Origin: Bradyrhizobium manausense
GTDB taxonomy: Bacteria > Pseudomonadota > Alphaproteobacteria > Rhizobiales > Xanthobacteraceae
Assembly: GCF_018131105.1 (NCBI RefSeq)
Contig: NZ_JAFCJI010000008.1
Coordinates: 1-64,000, forward strand
Reading direction: 5' to 3'
DNA: 64,000 bases
The notes below the pieces were generated by a model. The model saw nothing but the letters and a program-made list of their open reading frames with translations. It had not been told where the DNA came from and made no database searches. Positions within the stretch are counted from its first letter, which is position 1. Each line of letters opens with the position of its first letter. Shown in pieces: positions 1 through 10,467 of the stretch. Both the position numbers and the translations under genes were made by a program.

Positions 1-3000
1 GCCGCTCAGCGTGTCGTCGCCGTCGCCACCTTCGAGGATGTCGCTGCCGGCTGCACCATTGAGCGTGTCGTTGCCGGCACCGCCATACAGCGCATCATTG
101 CCGTCACCACCGTTGAGCGTGTCGTTGCCGGCATTGCCGATCAGCGTATCGTCGCCGGCGTTGCCGTTGAGGTTATCGTTACCCGCACCGCCGGCAATCA
201 CGTTGTCGAGCTCGTTGCCGTTGCCGGTGAACGCGGCCGTCCCTGTGAAGATCAGGTTCTCGACATTGTTGCCGAGCGTATAGCTGGTCAGGCTGGTCTG
301 AACCGTGTCGTTGCCCTGGCCGGCCAGTTCGACCACCGCATCGCCGATATTGTCGACGATGAAGATGTCGTTGCCGGTCCCGCCGGTCATCGAATCCGCA
401 CCCGTACCGCCGTCCAGCCGATCGTTGCCGGCACCGCCGGTCAGCAGGTCGTTGCCGCCAAGGCCGAGGAGCACGTCGTCTCCGGCGCCGCCAGCCAGCG
501 TGTTGCCCGCGGCCGTCCCGGTTTGTGTTGCCGCGCTGTCGGCCACGTCCTGCACCAGGATCGTAAACCTCGTGGTCTTCGACAGGCCCTCCTGGTCGGT
601 CGCCGTGACGGTCAGGAACACGGACTGCCCGGCCTCGGCATCGAGCGAGATGCCTGCCTTCAGCTTCAGAACGCCGCCGACCACCTCGAACCGGGCGTCG
701 GAGACCGTGATCGCCTGCACGTCGCCGAGATCCTGATCGTAGACGCTGACAGTCCCGATCGCCGCACCGGCGGCATTCTCCGCCACCGCCGCGTTGCTCA
801 GCGCAATCGCATCGGGCGCCTCGTTGACGTTCAGCACGACCAGACCGATCGGGAAGTCGACAGAGTTGCCGTCATTGTCGGTCACATTGACGGTCAAGCC
901 GAGCATGCCGACGTCGCTGTCGTCGAGCCGCGCGCCGGCCGCAAGTCGCAACGAGCCGCTGACGATCTCGAACCGCGGATCGGACACGATGAATGTGTGC
1001 GTGTCGCCGGGATCGTCATCGACCGTAACCGCGGCAATCGGCACCCCCGCGGCAATATTCTCGAACACGAACATGTTGCTGATGGACAACCCGAGCGGCG
1101 GCCCCGGCAGATTGATGACCGGCGCCGTCGCCGCACCGAAGAACGTCTCGGCCGTCCCGAGATCATCGGTATAGCTGGCCACGACGCGCAGCATCATGTC
1201 GGCCTGGGCATTGCCCGGCGTGAAGCTGGTCGTGACTGCGCCGGCAATGTCGGTCCAGGTCGAACCGTCAGGCGATTGCTGCCATTGATAGGTGAAGACA
1301 GCCGTGGTCAGGCCGTCCGCATCCGTGATCAGGTTGGCCACCGTCAGGAGATCGCCTTCCGTGGGGGTCGCTTCGCTGATGGCGAGCGTGCCCGCCGGCA
1401 GGTCGTTGACGTTTGTGATCGGTGCTGTCGGCTCCGAGAACACTTGCTCGATCACGCCGTTCGCATCCTGATAGAGTGCGCGGACCCGCAGACGGAGGCC
1501 GACCTCTGCATCACCCGGCGTGAAGGTCGGGCCGGTCACCCGAGCGACTTCGCCCGCCGTGAAGTCCGTCAGCAGGTCATCGTAGACGCCGCTGTCCGGA
1601 ACGGTTTCCACTTGCCAGAAATAGGCCACGGCACCGGTGATCGCGCCGGTACCAGGGTTGTCGGCGTCCGTGATGCCGGCGAGCGACACCGTCAGCGGCT
1701 GATCTTCGGTCGCGGCTCCGCCAATGGTGAAGGTGCCCGCAGGACTGTGGTTCAAGCCGTTCATAACGATCGACTGGTCCGAGAACTGCAGCCGCTCGAT
1801 ATGGGTCAGCGTATCGGTTCCGTCGCCACCGACATTATCGGTCACCGTGACGGTCGAACCGAGCGCAATCCCGGCCAGGGCGGCAGCGGTCACCGCAACA
1901 CCGTTCACGGTGAAGCTGTAGTTCGCGAGAGCCCCGGAGAACACGGCCGTATCGAAGTTCGCCGCGGCCGAGTACTTGATCTCACGCACGATCTGGAGCT
2001 GACCCGGATTCCACTCACCGCTCAGCATATGCGGGATCATCGGCTCCATGCTGTCGAAGGTGGCGATCTCATCCAGTACGCCGTTTCCGTTGGCGTCCAC
2101 CTTCTCGCGGACGCTGATGCGCACATTGAGCCAGGCGTCGCCGTCGATGACGTCGTTACCGCCGCGCCCTTCGATGATGTCGCTGCCGTCGCCGCCCAGG
2201 ATCACGTTGCCCGCATCGAAGAAGCGGACACCGCTGGACTCGCTGATGGTGTCGCCCAGCAGAGTCTCCAAGCCGTCGATCAGTGCGAAGTTGGTGAGCA
2301 CGCTGCCTTGCGCGCCCGCACCGGCGATCGCCGCCGCGTCCGCGTCGTCGCCCTGCAGGACGTCGCTATGCGCCGAGCCCGAAAGGCCTTCAACGGCATC
2401 GAACCTCGCCAGGATCGACGCTCCCGACCCGGGGACCAGAGGCTGATCGAAGAAACGGTCGGTCAGGTCGATCGTCACGCCGACCGCGTCGTCCTTGAAC
2501 GTTGCCCAGTCGAAGCCGGACGCGCCGATGTAGCGATCGCCAACGCCGAGGCTGCCGACCATGATGTCGTCACCGCCTTCGGCGTTGAACTTGTCGTTCT
2601 CGCCGCTGCCGATATAGACGTCGTTTCCGATGATCGGATCGTTTCCGAGCGGATCGAAATTGTCGCCGGGGGCGCCGTCGGACGTGCCGTGCTCGATCCA
2701 GTCGTCGCCCTCATTGCCCATGTTCTGTTCGTCGGCCTTGGTACCGAAGATAAAGTCGTTACCCGCGCCGCCGAACGACTCGTTGGCATCCTCACCGGTG
2801 ACGATGAAGTCGCTGCCGAAGCCGCCGATGATGAGATTGATGCCGTTGCCGCCATGAATGACGTCGTTGCCGTCGCCGCCCTGGATATTGTCGTCGCCAC
2901 CGAGGTCGGTGATGATGTCGTCACCGGCGCCGCCCCGGAGCTGATCGTTGCCGTAGCCGCCGTCCATTCGGTCGTTACCGGCGTCGCCCCAGATGGTGTC

Positions 3001-6000
3001 GTCGCCCTCGCTGCTGATCAGCGTGTCGTTCTCAGACGTGCCGCCGAGCACGACATGGTCTTCGCCCGTGTACTGCAGGTAATGCGAGTCGGGCCCGGCC
3101 GTATGCGGATCGTCACGAATGACGAGCGGATGCAGGGCAGCCGCCGGACCGTCTCCGAGGGGGTCGTCGCGACCATTGGCGCCCAGTCCGGTAAACTGCT
3201 TGGACTGATCGGTCTCGAGGATCCAGGTCGGCGTCGAAAACACCAGCGCCGGAAGATGCGTCGCATTCGTGTTCGCCATGATGAGCTTGGCGAATGAATT
3301 GCCTTCCAGCTCGGCATTGAAGGCGAGACCGGCCGTTCGCTCCAGATAGTAGAAGCGGTCGCCGTCCTGGAGCTTTTCGAGCTGGTTCTCGAAGATGAAA
3401 TTGAAGGTCGAGCCGAGCATGCCGCCGAACGGCATGATCTCCTCGGCGAGGCCGCCGATCCAGAGATCGACATTGCCGAGCCCCGTGGTGGTCACGCCAT
3501 CCAGATCCTTGGCGTGAGCCGCGTTGCCGTTCGTCCAAGCCCCAGTGCTGTTCAGGAAGTCCAGACGATCCGTGTAGGTCACGCCATTGATGAGCGTACC
3601 ATCGGCGTCGCTTCCATCTCCGAGAACCAGCAGGATCGCTGCCGCTCGCTTGTCGGCCATCGTCGTGGACGACGTGATGGCCGCGTGGGTGCCATAGGCC
3701 GCAATGAAGTTGATCAGCGACTCCGGATGCTTCAGATACTGCATGAAGTCGGCCCAGCTCGCATAGGGCTTGAGCTGACTCTCGCCACTCTGCTCGTAGA
3801 TCTGGGCGCGAACGTCGTTCAGCGTCGGAATCCCAGCATCGCGGCCGCGCGCGATGTTGATCGCTGGCAGATCGAGCGGAAGACCGAGCAGGTTGTTGCG
3901 CAGCGCTTCGGTGACGAACTCGTCGATCTCGTTGCCGACCTGGCGGGTGACGCCGCGCACGATGGCGCTGGTCGCCTCCTCCGGATCCGCTCCGCTCGCC
4001 GCATAGGCCAGCGGATTGAGGAATGCCGCGATCAAACCGAGTTGCTGGTCCGGATCGGCCGAATTCGGATCGCCGACCACATTGAAGTCGGCGTCGTAGC
4101 GGTCGACCGTTTCCGTCAGCATCGAGTGACCGAACCGATAGACGGTGTGGGCGAACTCGGCGACGATCGAGGCGTCGAGGTTGACGTCATACACCTGGGT
4201 CGGCGCGAAGAACGCATCGACGTTCGGCTGGATGGTGCGCGCGAACTCCTCGAACACCAGATGCTGGTACTGCATCTCGGTGCCGAACTTCGCCGCCTGG
4301 AACAGCCGTTCGCCGTCCCATTGGAGGAGCGCGACGTCGGCCGGAGACGTCGGGAATGTGGTGACCGGGACCCGCAGCCACTCGTTCAGGAACGCCATGT
4401 CCTGCGTCAGCAGAACGGTGTCCATGGTCTGCTGGGCAAGGCGGTTATGCTCGGAATGGAAGATGGCGTGAACCGCGGTCAGCCCGATGTTTTCGTTCAC
4501 GCGGCCGTCGCCGGCGATGTAGTGGGCGTCGAGCAGCTCGTTGTCATAGGTGCCCGCAGGCTGCGGGCCGGTGTTGATTATGTCATCACCGTCCGCGACG
4601 AGCGGAGCACCGAAGTCGTTGACCGGCACCGCGGAGTGCGCGATGTCGTTCAGGAACGCGTGACCGGTGCGAGCGGCATTCGTAAGGCTGATTCCGAGCC
4701 CGCCATTGGCGGAGGGATCGCCCTCGACCAGAACGTCATCGGCGGTACCCGCGATGCCGTCGGCCCCCTTCATCACGACCTGCACGAAGCCGTTCGCGCC
4801 GGGGATGAAATTGCCGTAGGCATCGGTCGCGAGCAGCGGAACGTTGTCGAAATCCCTGTCGGTGAGATCGATGCCGAGCAGGTCGCGCGCTTGTGCCTTC
4901 ACGACCTTCCAGGTTGCCATGCCGCCGATTTCGACGTCGTCAGCGGTACCGAACTTGCCATCCGCACCGAGATCGCGATTGGTGATCAGGCGTCCGGTGG
5001 CGTGAGGCTTGTCGTCATCACCCATCGCGTAGGCGCGCAGGAAGACCTGGTGCGAGGGATGCGAGGAGTACGTCTGGTTCTGGTCGACGAATGGCGAGGT
5101 CGTGTTCTGATTCTCGATGGTATCGTCGGCGGTGCCGACGACCCCGTCAGCGCCCGGGCCGTGGAACACTGTGGCGCGGGTGAGGACCATGAAATTGGTC
5201 TGTGGACTCGCGGGATTATAGAGTGGATCGTCCGGCTCTAGCGGAATGAAGATGGTGCCGTTGCCGCCCTTGGTCACGAGATCGAGACCGTGATCGAAGA
5301 ACTGGCCGAAGAAGGTCATCCACGCGTTGAATGGCGCGGTGAGCCCGGCATCGGGCGCTACGTTCTCGAAGAAGAAGACCTCGCGATCGTCCGCGGTGCC
5401 GAACTGTCCGTCGATGCCTGGGCTGGTGACGATGTGGACACCGTCCTTGAGAACGTCGTCGCTGCCGACGGCACCGAAGTCGAGATGGCCGTTCGCTCCG
5501 GGATCATAGGCCGTAGCATAAGCAACGGGATTGTTGGCGGTCTGATCCACGATCAGGTTCGAGATCGTGCGCGGATCGCTGTCCGCTACGTTACCGGCCG
5601 CGCCGTAGTCGTTGTTCGTGACGGTACCCCCCGGCCCCGGGAAGAGGAACATGCTGTCACCGTCGTTCTCGTTGCGGAACGACGGGTCCGTTGCGCGCGG
5701 GAACAGATTGTCGGCCGCGCCGAACTCGGTGTTGTTGATGCCGTTGAGATCGATCAAATTGTTGAACGAGCCATCGACCGTGCGAAGGCCGATCGCCGCG
5801 CGGACGTTCGGGACCAGCGACATCAGATCTGCGCCGTCGGCGTGGGCCTCGGCGACCTTGATCTGCCTGAGGATGAACTCGAGGTCGGACCGGATGAAGT
5901 GGATCCCCTCGCCACCCGCCGTCACGTCCGGGCCGGGGGCTGTCACCGCCGCAGGCGGTGCATCGGGAACGTCGATCACCAGCGCGGTCTGTGGCGAGAA

Positions 6001-9000
6001 GACGATCTCGGGTACGCCGTGCGCGTCCATGTAGACGCCCTTCACCCGAAGCGCGAGCCCGGCCAGATCGGGCGTGACGCGGAACGTCGTGCCGTTCGCG
6101 CTCTGGAACGCGAGATCGCCGCCCGGAAGGATAATGATGTCTTCGAACACGCCCGAGCCTGTATCGCGCTCGACCTGCCAAATATAGGAGATCTGGCCCG
6201 TGATGGTACCGCCCGGATTATCGCCGTCGGTAATGTCCGCGCTGGAGACTCTGAGAAGTTGCCCCTCGGTCGGCGTGTTCAGATCGAGGGGAAGGCCCGT
6301 GCCGGCATCGAGGATGGCAAGCTGTCCGACCGGGTCCTGATTGAGTTCAGGCCTGAGATTGAAGGAGAAATCGGCGAACTGCAGCCGTTCGACGTGGGTG
6401 AGGCGATCGCTTCCGTCCCTGCCGGCAACGCTATCAATCACGGTAACGATGTCGTCGTTGAAGTCGTCCGGAGTGCCGGCATCGTTGAACAGAATGCTGT
6501 AGTCGCCGAGATTGCCCGAGAATACGGCGGTGTCGAATCCGAAGCCGCCGTCCTTGATCTCGCGCACGGCCACCAGCTGGCCGGGGTTGTAGGTCCCGTT
6601 CAGCATGAGCGTGAACATGTCCGCCATGCTGTCGAAGGACGCGATTTCCGGGCCGCTCCCGTCGGCGTTCTGGCGCACGCTGATGCGAACGTTGAGCCAC
6701 TTGTCGCCGTCGATCAGATCGTCGCCGCCGCGGCCTTCGAGGATGTCGCCACCGCCGCCGCCGAGGATGATGTTGCCCGTGGCAAATCCGGTCGCTCCGG
6801 CACCGAGAAGCTCCTGGAGACCGTCGATCAAACCGACATTGGTCAGAGCCCCGCCCGTGGCGCCGCCATGATTGAGGATCGTGACCGCGTCGACGTCATC
6901 GCCGCGCAGAATGTCCGTGTACTTCGTGCCCGACAGGCCCTCGACCTCGGCAAAGCGGTCGAGGATCGAACTCGGCGAGGCCGCGAAGGGAAGCGCGATG
7001 TGATCGCCGATCTCGCCGACGCCACCGAAGATCGCAAGTCCGAGGTCGGCCGTGACGCCGAACGGATCGTTCTTGTAGGTGACCCAGTCGAAGCCGGACA
7101 TGCCGTCCATCTTGTCCTGGGCATCGCTGCCCACGAAGATGTCGTCGCCGCCCTCACCGATCATTTCGTCAAAACCGCCGCCACCGACGAAGATGTCGTT
7201 GCCGATGACGTTGTCGGCCAGGAATGGCGCAAAATTGTCGCCGGGCGCGCCGTCCTGCGTGCCCCACTCGATCCAATCGTCGCCCTCGTTGCCGGTGGGC
7301 GGCAGACTTACCTTGGCGCTGTAGATGAAGTCGTCGCCCTGCCCGCCGAATGTGGTCGAGATATCCTCATAGGTGATGATGAAATCCTTGCCATCGCCAC
7401 CGAGAATGATGTTGCCGAGACCCGCCGCCATCATGTTGCCGGCGTGGATGACGTCGTTGCCGGCGCCGCCCTGGAGCACGTCGTCGCCGCCGAGGTCCGT
7501 GATGATGTCGTCGCCGTCGCCACCAAGAATCGTGTCGTTCCCGTAGCCGCCTTCCAGCCTGTCGTTGCCGCCGTCGCCGTACAGCGTGTCGTCGCCCTCG
7601 CTCGAGATGATGATGTCGTTGCCGGCGGTGCCGCCGAGCACGACATGGTCGGCGCCGTTGTATCTGAGAAAGTTCGTGTCTGATCCCGTCGTTGCCGGAT
7701 TGTCGCGCACGACGAGGCCCTGAACTTCCTGGCCGAAGATTGTGATTCCGCCGGTCGGGTCGTCGTGTCCGCCGATCCCAAGACCCGTGAACTGCTTCGA
7801 TTGATCGACCTCAAGGGTCCACGTGGGCGTGGTGAAGATCGCATCCGGCAGATGCGTGACGTCCGTGTTGGCCATCACCAGCTTGGCAAAGGAATTGGCC
7901 TCGAGTTCGGCACCGAAATGCAGTCCCGCGGTGCGCGACAGATAGTAGAAGCGGTCGCCGTTCTGCAGGTTCTCCATCTGCGTCTCGAAGACGAAATTGA
8001 AACTCGAGCCGAGCAGGCCGCCGAAGGGCATCTGCCGTTCCGCCAGGCCGCCGACCCAGAAATCGATCGAGCCGAGGCCGGTCGTCGTGACGCCGTCGAG
8101 ATCCTTGGTATGGCTACCGCTGTTTGCCCAGGCGCCCGTGCCGTGCAGGAAGTCAAAGCGATCAGAGTAATCGACTCCGTTGATCGTCACGCCGTCCGAA
8201 TCGTCGCCATCGCCGAACACCAGCAGACTCGCCGCTGCGCGCTTGTCGGCCAGGGTCGTGGCGGATGTGATCGTCTCGTGGGTGCCATAGGCCGCGATGA
8301 AATTGACCAGCGATTCCGGATGCCTCAGATGCCCCAGGAAATCGGCCCAGCTGATATAGGGCTTGACGTTCTCGTCGCCCGACATCTGGTAGAATTCAGC
8401 GCGTGCCGCATTGAGTGACGGAATGCCGGTATCGCGGCCGCGCGCGATATTGAGCACTGCGAGATCAAGAGGCGTGCCCAGGAGGTTGTTACGGAGGGCC
8501 TGCGTGATGAACTCGTCGATTTCGTTGCCGACGGTCCGCGTGACGCCGCGCACGATGGCGCCGGTCGCTTCCTCCGGCGTGAGGCCGCTTTGGGCGTAGG
8601 CAAGCGGATTGAGGAAGGCCGCGATCAGGCCGAGCTGCTGGTCCGGATCGGCGGCGTTCGGGTCGCCAACGACGTTGAAGTCGGCGTCGAAGCGATCGAC
8701 TGTCTCGGTCAGCATCGAATGACCGAAGCGATAGACCGTATGCGCGAACTCGGCGAAGATCGCCGGGTCGATCGTGGTATCGTACCCATTAGGTGCGAGG
8801 AATTCGTCGACGTTGGGCTGGACGGTGCGGGCGAATTCTTCGAAGACGAGATGCTGGTATTGCATCTCCGTACCAAACCGCGCCGCCTGGAATAGCCTGT
8901 CGCCATTCCATACCAGCGCATCGATTTCGGCCTGCGTTGTCGGCACGGCCACGACCGGCATCAGCAGCCACTGATTCAGGAACGCGACGTCGTTCGACGC

Positions 9001-10467
9001 GAGCGCCACCTCCTTGGTGTGCTCGACCAACCGGTTGTGCTCGGCGTGGAAGATGGCGTGCACGGCCGTCAGGCCGATATTCTCGTTCACACGCCCGTCG
9101 CCGGCGATGTAGTGCGCGTCGAGCAGCTCGTTGTCATAGGTGCCTGCCGGCTGGGGGCCGGTGTTGACGATGCTGTCATCATCTGCAGTCAGCGGAGCTC
9201 CGAAGTCGTCTACCGGCTTGGCAGAGTGAGCAACATCGATCAGAAACTGATGACCCGTGCGGACGGCGTCGGTGAGATCAATCGGCGCCGCCGGATTGCC
9301 TTCCACCAGGAAATCGTCGGCCGTACCGGCGATTCCGTCGGGCCCCTTCATCACGACTTGCGGATAGCCATGCGCTCCGGGAATGAAATTGCCGTAGGCG
9401 TCGGTCGCCAGCAGCGGCACGTTGTCGAAATCCATGTCCGTGAGCTTGATGCCGAGCACGTCACGTGCCTGCGCCTTCAACACGGCCCAAGTCGACATGC
9501 CGCCGATCTCGACGTCATCGGCGGTGCCGAAATGTCCATCGCCGCCAAGATTGCGATTGGTCAACAGGTTGCCGGTCGTGAACGGGCGAATGCTCTCGAG
9601 CCCGGGCCCCGAGGGTCCATCCGGATCGACTGCAAGCAGATGATATTCGCGGAGGAAGACCTGGTGCGATGGATGCGAGGTGTAGGTCTGATTCTGGTCG
9701 ACGAATGCTGTCGTCGTGTTCTCGTGCTCATGGATGTCGTCGGCCGTGCCGAGCACCCCGTCCGGGCCGGGTTGACCCGTCGCACGCGTCTCGATCATGA
9801 AATTGGTCGGGCTGCCCGGAATGTAAAGCGGATCATCGGGTTGCAGCGGGATGAAGACGAAGTCATGGCCGCCCTTGGTCACGAGATCGAGGCCGTGGTC
9901 GAAGAACTGCCCGAAGAACGTGAACCAGGCGTTGAACGGCGCGGACAGGCCGGCGTCGGGCGTGACGTTGGGAATGAAGTTGACCAGCGTGTCGTCGGCG
10001 GTGCCGAAGATGCCGTCCAGCCCCGGACTGGCGACGAGTCCGGCCCCAGACGTACCTGCTGCGGCGGCGACTGCGGCGGGGTTGTTGTTCGTTTGATCGA
10101 CGATCAGGTTGGAGATGATACGCGGCTGGGAGTCGACGACGTTGCCGCTGGTCTGCGCATAGGTCGTGGCCGGACCGGCCGGGCTGCCGGGTCCGAAGAA
10201 GTCGGGAGGGAGCCCCTCGGCGGCCCGGAACACGGGCGTCAACAGCCGTGGGAAAGTCGTGTCCGCCGCACCAAACTGTGTCTGATCGATTCCGAGATTC
10301 TCGTTGAAGACAAGATTGTTGTACGAACCGTCGACCGTTCGAAGCCCCCAGGGAACCTGAACGTTCGGCAGGATGTTCAGAAGGTCCTCTCCGTGGGCAT
10401 CGCGCTCTGCGTAAAGAATCTGCGCAAGAATGAATTCGAGGTCGGAGCGAATAAACTGAACAGCCAT
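1..10467 (-). CDS. Giant RTX animal-type haem peroxidase with two tandem peroxidase modules (partial, 3' end outside window)
   Basis: The frame is open from ATG 10467 (preceded by AAGGGG at 6 nt) to the window edge, giving at least 3489 residues. Module 1 has the distal haem motif GQFFDHGLDLV (His191) and the proximal motif VYRFGHS (His583). It is followed by RTX nonapeptides (about 940-1010 and near 1236) and an Ig-like stretch (about 1377-1507). Module 2 restarts with the same IRSDLEF N-terminus (about 1524), with His1726 and His2114, RTX repeats (about 2470-2550), two Ig-like repeats (2910-3107), two cadherin-like repeats (3127-3303) and more RTX repeats up to the edge. The family is known: bacterial animal-haem peroxidases fused to RTX repeats include MopA, a Mn(II) oxidase. 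RTX proteins normally leave by type I secretion and fold on binding Ca2+. Export and substrate here are inferred. The true C-terminus, with any secretion signal, is not visible. Confidence 0.9.
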   Translation of the reverse strand, partial: MAVQFIRSDLEFILAQILYAERDAHGEDLLNILPNVQVPWGLRTVDGSYNNLVFNENLGIDQTQFGAADTTFPRLLTPVFRAAEGLPPDFFGPGSPAGPATTYAQTSGNVVDSQPRIISNLIVDQTNNNPAAVAAAAGTSGAGLVASPGLDGIFGTADDTLVNFIPNVTPDAGLSAPFNAWFTFFGQFFDHGLDLVTKGGHDFVFIPLQPDDPLYIPGSPTNFMIETRATGQPGPDGVLGTADDIHEHENTTTAFVDQNQTYTSHPSHQVFLREYHLLAVDPDGPSGPGLESIRPFTTGNLLTNRNLGGDGHFGTADDVEIGGMSTWAVLKAQARDVLGIKLTDMDFDNVPLLATDAYGNFIPGAHGYPQVVMKGPDGIAGTADDFLVEGNPAAPIDLTDAVRTGHQFLIDVAHSAKPVDDFGAPLTADDDSIVNTGPQPAGTYDNELLDAHYIAGDGRVNENIGLTAVHAIFHAEHNRLVEHTKEVALASNDVAFLNQWLLMPVVAVPTTQAEIDALVWNGDRLFQAARFGTEMQYQHLVFEEFARTVQPNVDEFLAPNGYDTTIDPAIFAEFAHTVYRFGHSMLTETVDRFDADFNVVGDPNAADPDQQLGLIAAFLNPLAYAQSGLTPEEATGAIVRGVTRTVGNEIDEFITQALRNNLLGTPLDLAVLNIARGRDTGIPSLNAARAEFYQMSGDENVKPYISWADFLGHLRHPESLVNFIAAYGTHETITSATTLADKRAAASLLVFGDGDDSDGVTINGVDYSDRFDFLHGTGAWANSGSHTKDLDGVTTTGLGSIDFWVGGLAERQMPFGGLLGSSFNFVFETQMENLQNGDRFYYLSRTAGLHFGAELEANSFAKLVMANTDVTHLPDAIFTTPTWTLEVDQSKQFTGLGIGGHDDPTGGITIFGQEVQGLVVRDNPATTGSDTNFLRYNGADHVVLGGTAGNDIIISSEGDDTLYGDGGNDRLEGGYGNDTILGGDGDDIITDLGGDDVLQGGAGNDVIHAGNMMAAGLGNIILGGDGKDFIITYEDISTTFGGQGDDFIYSAKVSLPPTGNEGDDWIEWGTQDGAPGDNFAPFLADNVIGNDIFVGGGGFDEMIGEGGDDIFVGSDAQDKMDGMSGFDWVTYKNDPFGVTADLGLAIFGGVGEIGDHIALPFAASPSSILDRFAEVEGLSGTKYTDILRGDDVDAVTILNHGGATGGALTNVGLIDGLQELLGAGATGFATGNIILGGGGGDILEGRGGDDLIDGDKWLNVRISVRQNADGSGPEIASFDSMADMFTLMLNGTYNPGQLVAVREIKDGGFGFDTAVFSGNLGDYSILFNDAGTPDDFNDDIVTVIDSVAGRDGSDRLTHVERLQFADFSFNLRPELNQDPVGQLAILDAGTGLPLDLNTPTEGQLLRVSSADITDGDNPGGTITGQISYIWQVERDTGSGVFEDIIILPGGDLAFQSANGTTFRVTPDLAGLALRVKGVYMDAHGVPEIVFSPQTALVIDVPDAPPAAVTAPGPDVTAGGEGIHFIRSDLEFILRQIKVAEAHADGADLMSLVPNVRAAIGLRTVDGSFNNLIDLNGINNTEFGAADNLFPRATDPSFRNENDGDSMFLFPGPGGTVTNNDYGAAGNVADSDPRTISNLIVDQTANNPVAYATAYDPGANGHLDFGAVGSDDVLKDGVHIVTSPGIDGQFGTADDREVFFFENVAPDAGLTAPFNAWMTFFGQFFDHGLDLVTKGGNGTIFIPLEPDDPLYNPASPQTNFMVLTRATVFHGPGADGVVGTADDTIENQNTTSPFVDQNQTYSSHPSHQVFLRAYAMGDDDKPHATGRLITNRDLGADGKFGTADDVEIGGMATWKVVKAQARDLLGIDLTDRDFDNVPLLATDAYGNFIPGANGFVQVVMKGADGIAGTADDVLVEGDPSANGGLGISLTNAARTGHAFLNDIAHSAVPVNDFGAPLVADGDDIINTGPQPAGTYDNELLDAHYIAGDGRVNENIGLTAVHAIFHSEHNRLAQQTMDTVLLTQDMAFLNEWLRVPVTTFPTSPADVALLQWDGERLFQAAKFGTEMQYQHLVFEEFARTIQPNVDAFFAPTQVYDVNLDASIVAEFAHTVYRFGHSMLTETVDRYDADFNVVGDPNSADPDQQLGLIAAFLNPLAYAASGADPEEATSAIVRGVTRQVGNEIDEFVTEALRNNLLGLPLDLPAINIARGRDAGIPTLNDVRAQIYEQSGESQLKPYASWADFMQYLKHPESLINFIAAYGTHAAITSSTTMADKRAAAILLVLGDGSDADGTLINGVTYTDRLDFLNSTGAWTNGNAAHAKDLDGVTTTGLGNVDLWIGGLAEEIMPFGGMLGSTFNFIFENQLEKLQDGDRFYYLERTAGLAFNAELEGNSFAKLIMANTNATHLPALVFSTPTWILETDQSKQFTGLGANGRDDPLGDGPAAALHPLVIRDDPHTAGPDSHYLQYTGEDHVVLGGTSENDTLISSEGDDTIWGDAGNDRMDGGYGNDQLRGGAGDDIITDLGGDDNIQGGDGNDVIHGGNGINLIIGGFGSDFIVTGEDANESFGGAGNDFIFGTKADEQNMGNEGDDWIEHGTSDGAPGDNFDPLGNDPIIGNDVYIGSGENDKFNAEGGDDIMVGSLGVGDRYIGASGFDWATFKDDAVGVTIDLTDRFFDQPLVPGSGASILARFDAVEGLSGSAHSDVLQGDDADAAAIAGAGAQGSVLTNFALIDGLETLLGDTISESSGVRFFDAGNVILGGDGSDIIEGRGGNDVIDGDAWLNVRISVREKVDANGNGVLDEIATFDSMEPMIPHMLSGEWNPGQLQIVREIKYSAAANFDTAVFSGALANYSFTVNGVAVTAAALAGIALGSTVTVTDNVGGDGTDTLTHIERLQFSDQSIVMNGLNHSPAGTFTIGGAATEDQPLTVSLAGITDADNPGTGAITGAVAYFWQVETVPDSGVYDDLLTDFTAGEVARVTGPTFTPGDAEVGLRLRVRALYQDANGVIEQVFSEPTAPITNVNDLPAGTLAISEATPTEGDLLTVANLITDADGLTTAVFTYQWQQSPDGSTWTDIAGAVTTSFTPGNAQADMMLRVVASYTDDLGTAETFFGAATAPVINLPGPPLGLSISNMFVFENIAAGVPIAAVTVDDDPGDTHTFIVSDPRFEIVSGSLRLAAGARLDDSDVGMLGLTVNVTDNDGNSVDFPIGLVVLNVNEAPDAIALSNAAVAENAAGAAIGTVSVYDQDLGDVQAITVSDARFEVVGGVLKLKAGISLDAEAGQSVFLTVTATDQEGLSKTTRFTILVQDVADSAATQTGTAAGNTLAGGAGDDVLLGLGGNDLLTGGAGNDRLDGGTGADSMTGGTGNDIFIVDNIGDAVVELAGQGNDTVQTSLTSYTLGNNVENLIFTGTAAFTGNGNELDNVIAGGAGNDNLNGNAGDDTLIGNAGNDTLNGGDGNDALYGGAGNDTLNGAAGSDILEGGDGDDTLSG

